From assembly GCA_021786915.1 (NCBI GenBank), contig JAJYMP010000668.1, forward strand, positions 1 through 19,895: a stretch of DNA of 19,895 nt, in the 5' to 3' direction. Position numbers and translations under genes: made by a program. This DNA is from Chloroflexota bacterium. GTDB taxonomy: Bacteria; Chloroflexota; Limnocylindria; Limnocylindrales; CSP1-4. Below the pieces are notes generated by a model. The model was given only the letters and a program-made list of their open reading frames with translations, searched no databases and was not told the origin of the DNA. Within the stretch, counting starts at the first letter, position 1. Each line of letters opens with the position of its first letter. This document shows, piece by piece, positions 17,046 through 19,895 of the stretch.

Positions 17046-17312
17046 TCAGGGCGCGAACGTGACGAGCCAGGCGATCTGCGGATCGGGATCGGCCGCGTCG
17101 AGCAGTTGGCGGAGGGCGGCAGCGAGCTCACGCACTGGCCCCGGCGTCTCTGGATCGTCGTCGACCTCGTCGAGCAGCGTGCGCTCGTCCGCGGTCAGGA
17201 CACCCTCGAAGGCGCCGTCAGTCTCCCGGAAGTCCAGCCCGATCCAGTCGAGCGCCGATTCGGCTTCATCGAGGCCGGCGAAGGACATGACGGGCGCGGG
17301 CGTGGCTTCCAT
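17046..17312 (-). CDS. Small acidic protein of unknown function
   Basis: I do not recognise the family. The 88-residue product is strongly acidic (DEVDDD, many Asp/Glu), has no Cys, no membrane segment and no signal peptide, and looks like a compact helical cytoplasmic protein (ELAAALRQLLDAAD near the C-terminus). Coding character is supported by its composition and its place in a same-strand run, 46 bases upstream of the receiver gene and 43 bases after the anti-sigma-like gene. The ATG at 17312 has only a weak ribosome site (GGGCAG); an internal ATG at 17288 is possible. It could partner the receiver or the sigma module, which is inference from position alone. Confidence 0.55.
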   Translation of the reverse strand: MEATPAPVMSFAGLDEAESALDWIGLDFRETDGAFEGVLTADERTLLDEVDDDPETPGPVRELAAALRQLLDAADPDPQIAWLVTFAP

Positions 17313-17355
17313 CTGCCCATGGTAGGCCGAGCGAGGAGCGGTCGGGCCACCCGGA

Positions 17356-18036
17356 TCATGGCCGCATGCCTCCGTGCGTGGGCGCAGGCCCGTGCGAGGG
17401 CATCGGCGATTGCCCCTGGTGGGTCGGCATGGGCACGAGGGTCGATGTCGGCATGGGCATCGTCGTCGGGCCCGGCGCTTGCATCGACGTCGGGTGCGGC
17501 GTGGGCATCGGGGTCATCTGGGGCGTGGACATCGGCGAGCGCGACAGGCTCGGCCCCGAGGTTGCCGTGGGATTGGTCGGCACGGCGCTGGGCGTCGGCT
17601 CGACCGAGGGGCTCGGGTTGGCCGGCGGCACGACGATCGGGAGCTGGGTCGGGGTCGGCGGCGTGCTGGGGCCCGGCTGGAGCGCACTCCACGCCGCCGC
17701 AGCGGCCATGCCGCCGCCGGAGGCAACGACTGCCACCAGGAGCAGCACCACGAGCGCCGACGAGAGTCGGATGCCCACGGGACGAGGTCCGCTCCACGCG
17801 ACGCGCCAGGCGTCGCGCAGCGCCGCGGCAATGCGCGCAGGGCGTCGCGCGCGGACGGACGAGGCCATCGCGACGAGGGGCGCCGGTGTCGGCTCGGCGG
17901 CGATCGCCGCAAGGATGTTCGCGGCGGCCCCCGGGCGGGGCGCCACATCGGTTGCCCGTGCATACGCCTCGAGCGCGTCCGCAGTGGCGCGGATCGCGGC
18001 AACCTCGGCCGGGTCGAACGCATCGGGTGGGTTCAT
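17356..18036 (-). CDS. Single-pass membrane anti-sigma-like protein with Met/His-rich outer tail
   Basis: A 226-residue protein. Residues 1-90 are cytoplasmic and helical (PAEVAAIRATADALEAYARA), residues 93-115 form one membrane segment, and 119-226 is a long Pro/Thr/Ser-rich extracytoplasmic tail. Its last 58 residues (169-226) hold nine Met and four His in repeated M-P and H-G settings. The start ATG overlaps the sigma factor stop (ATGA), so production is coupled at near equal level, typical of sigma/anti-sigma pairs. It lacks the HXXXCXXC zinc motif of ZAS anti-sigmas, so the assignment rests on topology and position. Met/His-rich tails bind copper or silver in other proteins (CopC-, CusB- and Ctr1-like motifs), suggesting a metal-sensing role by inference. 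It could instead be a wall-spanning stalk. Confidence 0.72.
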   Translation of the reverse strand: MNPPDAFDPAEVAAIRATADALEAYARATDVAPRPGAAANILAAIAAEPTPAPLVAMASSVRARRPARIAAALRDAWRVAWSGPRPVGIRLSSALVVLLLVAVVASGGGMAAAAAWSALQPGPSTPPTPTQLPIVVPPANPSPSVEPTPSAVPTNPTATSGPSLSRSPMSTPQMTPMPTPHPTSMQAPGPTTMPMPTSTLVPMPTHQGQSPMPSHGPAPTHGGMRP

Positions 18037-18758
18037 CGCCCGCCCCCCGCGGCGACGAGCCGCTCGCGCAGGCGCAGCAGCCCGCGGTGGAGGTGCGTCT
18101 TGACCGTGCCCTGCGGGCGGTCGCACGCAGCGGCGATCTCGGGCACCGACAGGTCTGCGAAGTAGCGCAGGGCCACAGTCTCGCGATAGGGCTCCTCGAG
18201 CTTGCGGAGCGCCTCGCGCACGAGCGACGCCTGCTCCCTGGCGACGGCGATCTGTCCCGGGTCCATCACGGATGCGGCGTCGACCGAGGCGTCCCGGAAG
18301 TGGCGGGCGACCCGGCGGCCGCCTCCGTCGAGCACCTCGTCCACGCCGTCGAGCGTTGCCGCGTCGATCCAGTCGACCGAGCGGGTCTGGTGCGCCCGCC
18401 GGAGGGCGATGTGCAGGGCGATCCGGCAGATCCAGGCCGCGAAGGGACCATCAGCACGCCAGGCAGGGAGCGAGCGATAGGCGGACACGAAGGCCTCCTG
18501 GGCGGCGTCCTCGGCCGCGTCCTGGTCGCCGAGCACCCGATAGCAGACCCGGGTGACGGCGGCCAGGTCGCGCTCGACGAGGAGCGCGTAGGCGTCGCGA
18601 TCGCCGGCGAGGACGTCGGCGACGGCGCGGCAAGCCGTCTCATCCCGGTCGATGCGAGCGGTCGGGCTTGCGGTGGTGGCGCCGATCGAGGGAATGGACG
18701 CAGTCCTCCAGAGGACGTCCGACCCCGCTGCCAGGGCGACGGTGAGCCTCTCCCTCAT
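18033..18758 (-). CDS. ECF-type RNA polymerase sigma factor
   Basis: A 241-residue sigma-70 family protein of the extracytoplasmic-function class. Region 2 spans about 54-121 (LLVERDLAAVTRVCYRVLG, DAAEDAAQEAFVSAYRSL, FAAWICRIALHIALRR). Region 4 spans about 180-235 with the helix-turn-helix SVPEIAAACDRPQGTVKTHLHRG. Regions 1 and 3 are absent, as expected. The ATG at 18758 has GGGAG seven bases upstream; the frame runs further upstream across the repeat-protein gene, but that part is not sigma-like. A 35-40-residue N-terminal tail precedes region 2, so a later start is possible. Its stop overlaps the start of the membrane anti-sigma-like gene. It should redirect RNA polymerase to envelope-response genes, perhaps including its own operon. 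Confidence 0.94.
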   Translation of the reverse strand: MRERLTVALAAGSDVLWRTASIPSIGATTASPTARIDRDETACRAVADVLAGDRDAYALLVERDLAAVTRVCYRVLGDQDAAEDAAQEAFVSAYRSLPAWRADGPFAAWICRIALHIALRRAHQTRSVDWIDAATLDGVDEVLDGGGRRVARHFRDASVDAASVMDPGQIAVAREQASLVREALRKLEEPYRETVALRYFADLSVPEIAAACDRPQGTVKTHLHRGLLRLRERLVAAGGGR

Positions 18759-18835
18759 GGTCGGCTCCCGGGTGCTGATGGGTTCAGGGTCGTTCGGCCC
18801 GGGCCAGTCGCGGGCGAAGCCTGAAGACGGCCGGC

Positions 18836-19345
18836 TCAGCGGTTGCAGTCCCCGTGGTTGCCACCGTAGTTCCAGTCGTAGTCGTGGTTGATGTTCCAGT
18901 CGCTGGGGCCGGAGCTCTGGCTGGTCGAAGCCGTCACGGTCGGGGCGGCGCTCTGCGCGGTGGTGCGCATCTGGGTCTGGGTCATCTGCCTTGTGGTGGT
19001 GCGGGTCTGCATCTGGGTCGTCTGCGGCGCCGTGGTGCGCATCTGGGTCTGGGTCACCTGCTTGGTGGTGACGCGGACCTGCGCCTTCGTCGTCTGCCGC
19101 GTGGTGGTGCGCGTCTGCGCCTGGGCCATCTCCGGAACCGGGCTGGGCGTTGCCGCATGCGCGGTCGATGCCCGCGTCGCCCACGTCGGGGCGCGGCCCG
19201 CGGCTGCGGGCGTGGTCACGGCGACCTGAGCAGCAGGGTCGGTGGCGGGCGAGTGCGCGAGGCCCGCGCCGATCGCGCCGGTTGCGAGCATGACGGTGGC
19301 GATGAGGGAGCCTGCGAGTGCTCGGGTGAGAACCGATGTGGACAT
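18836..19345 (-). CDS. Secreted repeat protein rich in Thr, Gln and Arg
   Basis: I do not recognise a named family. The 169-residue product begins with a hydrophobic signal-type segment (residues 9-30, ending GAGLAHS). Residues 76-131 are a tandem array of 12-residue units with pattern xQxRTTxxQxTQ, four full copies and a partial one. The C-terminus is Trp/Asn/His/Tyr/Asp-rich with one Cys (C167, near WNYGGNHGDC). It is probably exported and either surface-associated or in the cell wall; the Thr-rich array could be glycosylated. ATG 19345 has GAGGT eight bases upstream. The gene lies 77 bases before the ECF sigma gene on the same strand, so it probably shares its transcript or is its target. 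Copy number of the 36-bp unit could vary between strains. Confidence 0.72.
   Translation of the reverse strand: MSTSVLTRALAGSLIATVMLATGAIGAGLAHSPATDPAAQVAVTTPAAAGRAPTWATRASTAHAATPSPVPEMAQAQTRTTTRQTTKAQVRVTTKQVTQTQMRTTAPQTTQMQTRTTTRQMTQTQMRTTAQSAAPTVTASTSQSSGPSDWNINHDYDWNYGGNHGDCNR
18953..19120 (-). repeat. 36-bp tandem repeat within the secreted-protein gene
   Basis: About 4.7 copies of a 36-base unit encode the 12-residue repeats. The DNA also shows a stronger 72-base periodicity: the stretch beginning GTGGTGCGCATCTGGGTC recurs 72 bases later almost unchanged, suggesting a recent duplication of a two-unit block. There are no unique spacers, so this is not a CRISPR array. Confidence 0.85.
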
Positions 19346-19673
19346 AGCCGATGACCTCAGGTGGCGGAACAGGACGCTTCACCACGGTTGGTGCATCGAG
19401 GGGCGGGATCGTTTCACCGAACGGTCACCCATTCGTGCCCGCCGTCGTGACCACTCGCGCCGGCGTCGCTCCCGCCTCCGTCCCGCGGCGATGCGAGCGC
19501 GCGCGGCACGGGGGAGGTGGTGAATCACCTGAAGTGCGGCAGCCGCTGAAGCACGACAATCGTGCACCACATCCCCACTTCACGTCAGCGCCATCGACGC
19601 GAAGTCGGACCGTGATCCACCGGTGAGGGGCTATCCGGTTGACTCCGGTCAGCGCAACCCGTGGTGTCGAGAC
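19346..19673. other. Intergenic region between the sigma operon and the IS transposase
   Basis: These 328 bases should carry the promoter of the minus-strand sigma operon at the left and the IS left end at the right. I see no sure promoter; GTGAAAC on the minus strand (near 19412-19418) recalls an ECF -35 but lacks a matching -10. Two dyads stand out: GCACGA-CAA-TCGTGC (19551-19565, perfect) and ACTTCACGTC (19577-19586)/GACGCGAAGT (19596-19605, one mismatch). Confidence 0.4.
19551..19565. promoter_or_regulatory. Perfect 6-bp dyad upstream of the sigma operon
   Basis: GCACGA, spacer CAA, TCGTGC is the size and shape of a dimeric repressor site. It lies about 205 bases upstream of the secreted-protein start and 108 bases before the transposase start, so its target is unclear. 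Confidence 0.3.
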
Positions 19674-19895
19674 GTGGCCGCCCGACGCCCCGGATCCCCC
19701 AAGACATTCATCGAGTTCCAGCGGAGGTTCTCGAGCGAGGAGGCGTGCGAGTCGTATCTCGCCGAGTGCCGCTGGCCCGACGGGTTCCGCTGCCCCCGCT
19801 GCGGCGGCGAGAAGGCGTGGGCGCTCCCGGCGCGGAGGCTCCGCGAGTGCGCCGCCTGCCACTACCAGGCGTCGACGACCGCCGCCACGATCCTC
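19627..19895 (+). mobile_element. IS1595-type insertion sequence, left part
   Basis: The transposase gene runs off the window. The IS left end is probably close upstream, in the stretch starting GGGGCTATCCGGTTGAC near 19627, because IS1595-family elements have short spaces between terminal repeat and start codon. The right terminal repeat is outside the window, so the boundary is a guess. Confidence 0.4.
19674..19895 (+). CDS. IS1595-family transposase, N-terminal part
   Basis: The 74 visible residues form the N-terminal region of an IS1595/ISXO2-type transposase. A helical segment (FIEFQRRFSSEEACESYL) leads to WPDGFRCPRCGG, and a zinc ribbon uses C40-X2-C43 and C59-X2-C62. The ending CHYQASTTAATIL is the typical transition to the DDE (DDN/DDE) catalytic domain, which lies beyond the window. 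GTG 19674 is chosen because the family starts shortly before this helix; a GTG at 19623 in the same frame is possible but would overlap the presumed terminal repeat. No ribosome site is evident. The reading frame is intact as far as seen. Confidence 0.85.
   Translation, partial: MAARRPGSPKTFIEFQRRFSSEEACESYLAECRWPDGFRCPRCGGEKAWALPARRLRECAACHYQASTTAATIL

Noticed and set aside
18953..19120. CRISPR-like array with 36-base period
   Set aside because: Repeats are directly tandem, with no unique spacers and in frame as 12-residue coding units of a secreted protein; no cas genes.
18854..19354. + strand 166-codon frame opposite the repeat protein
   Set aside because: Gly/Arg/His repeats are the mirror of the minus-strand repeats; the minus frame has a signal peptide and ribosome site, this one has neither.

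Overview
The window is about 70-75% GC by eye and packed with bacterial genes. The mix points to a high-GC aerobic soil or freshwater bacterium: non-adenylylated type I glutamine synthetase, a lone ResB, a SCO fusion, a VKOR, two luciferase-like flavin/F420-type oxidoreductases, an ADP-forming acyl-CoA synthetase joined to a GNAT domain, and an ECF sigma/anti-sigma pair. I favour Chloroflexota (Limnocylindria-like) over Actinomycetota, but this rests on gene content alone.

Region 1 (1-3779) is the right-hand end of an integrated mobile element. It carries a PRTRC-like ThiF protein, an AAA ATPase and a large serine recombinase, all on the + strand. The last 22 bases of the recombinase gene are the 3' end of an intact tRNA-Pro(CGG) gene on the other strand, so the tRNA is very probably the attachment site. 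The left end lies outside the window.

Region 2 (3835-9451) is chromosomal. A 549-base gene-free stretch is followed by minus-strand glnA, ResB, an Lrp/AsnC regulator with an inverted repeat in its leader, and an LLM oxidoreductase that ends at a clear rho-independent terminator. The LLM start codon overlaps the stop codon of an upstream three-domain SCO1/SenC fusion (ATGA).

Region 3 (9448-16249) holds the SCO fusion, a divergent second LLM oxidoreductase, a membrane VKOR protein that is an internal duplication (degenerate N-half, active C-half), and a divergent 908-residue acyl-CoA synthetase/acetyltransferase. ResB, SCO and VKOR all serve extracytoplasmic thiol, copper or haem chemistry, so the area leans towards respiratory cytochrome and disulfide maturation.

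Region 4 (16250-19345) begins with a gap holding a concentric inverted-repeat structure. Then comes a probable five-gene minus-strand unit, in transcription order: a secreted protein with 12-residue Thr/Gln/Arg repeats, an ECF sigma factor, a coupled single-pass membrane anti-sigma-like protein with a Met/His-rich outer tail, an 88-residue acidic protein, and a stand-alone receiver. This looks like an envelope-sensing regulatory module; copper is one testable ligand. The window ends inside an IS1595-type transposase gene.
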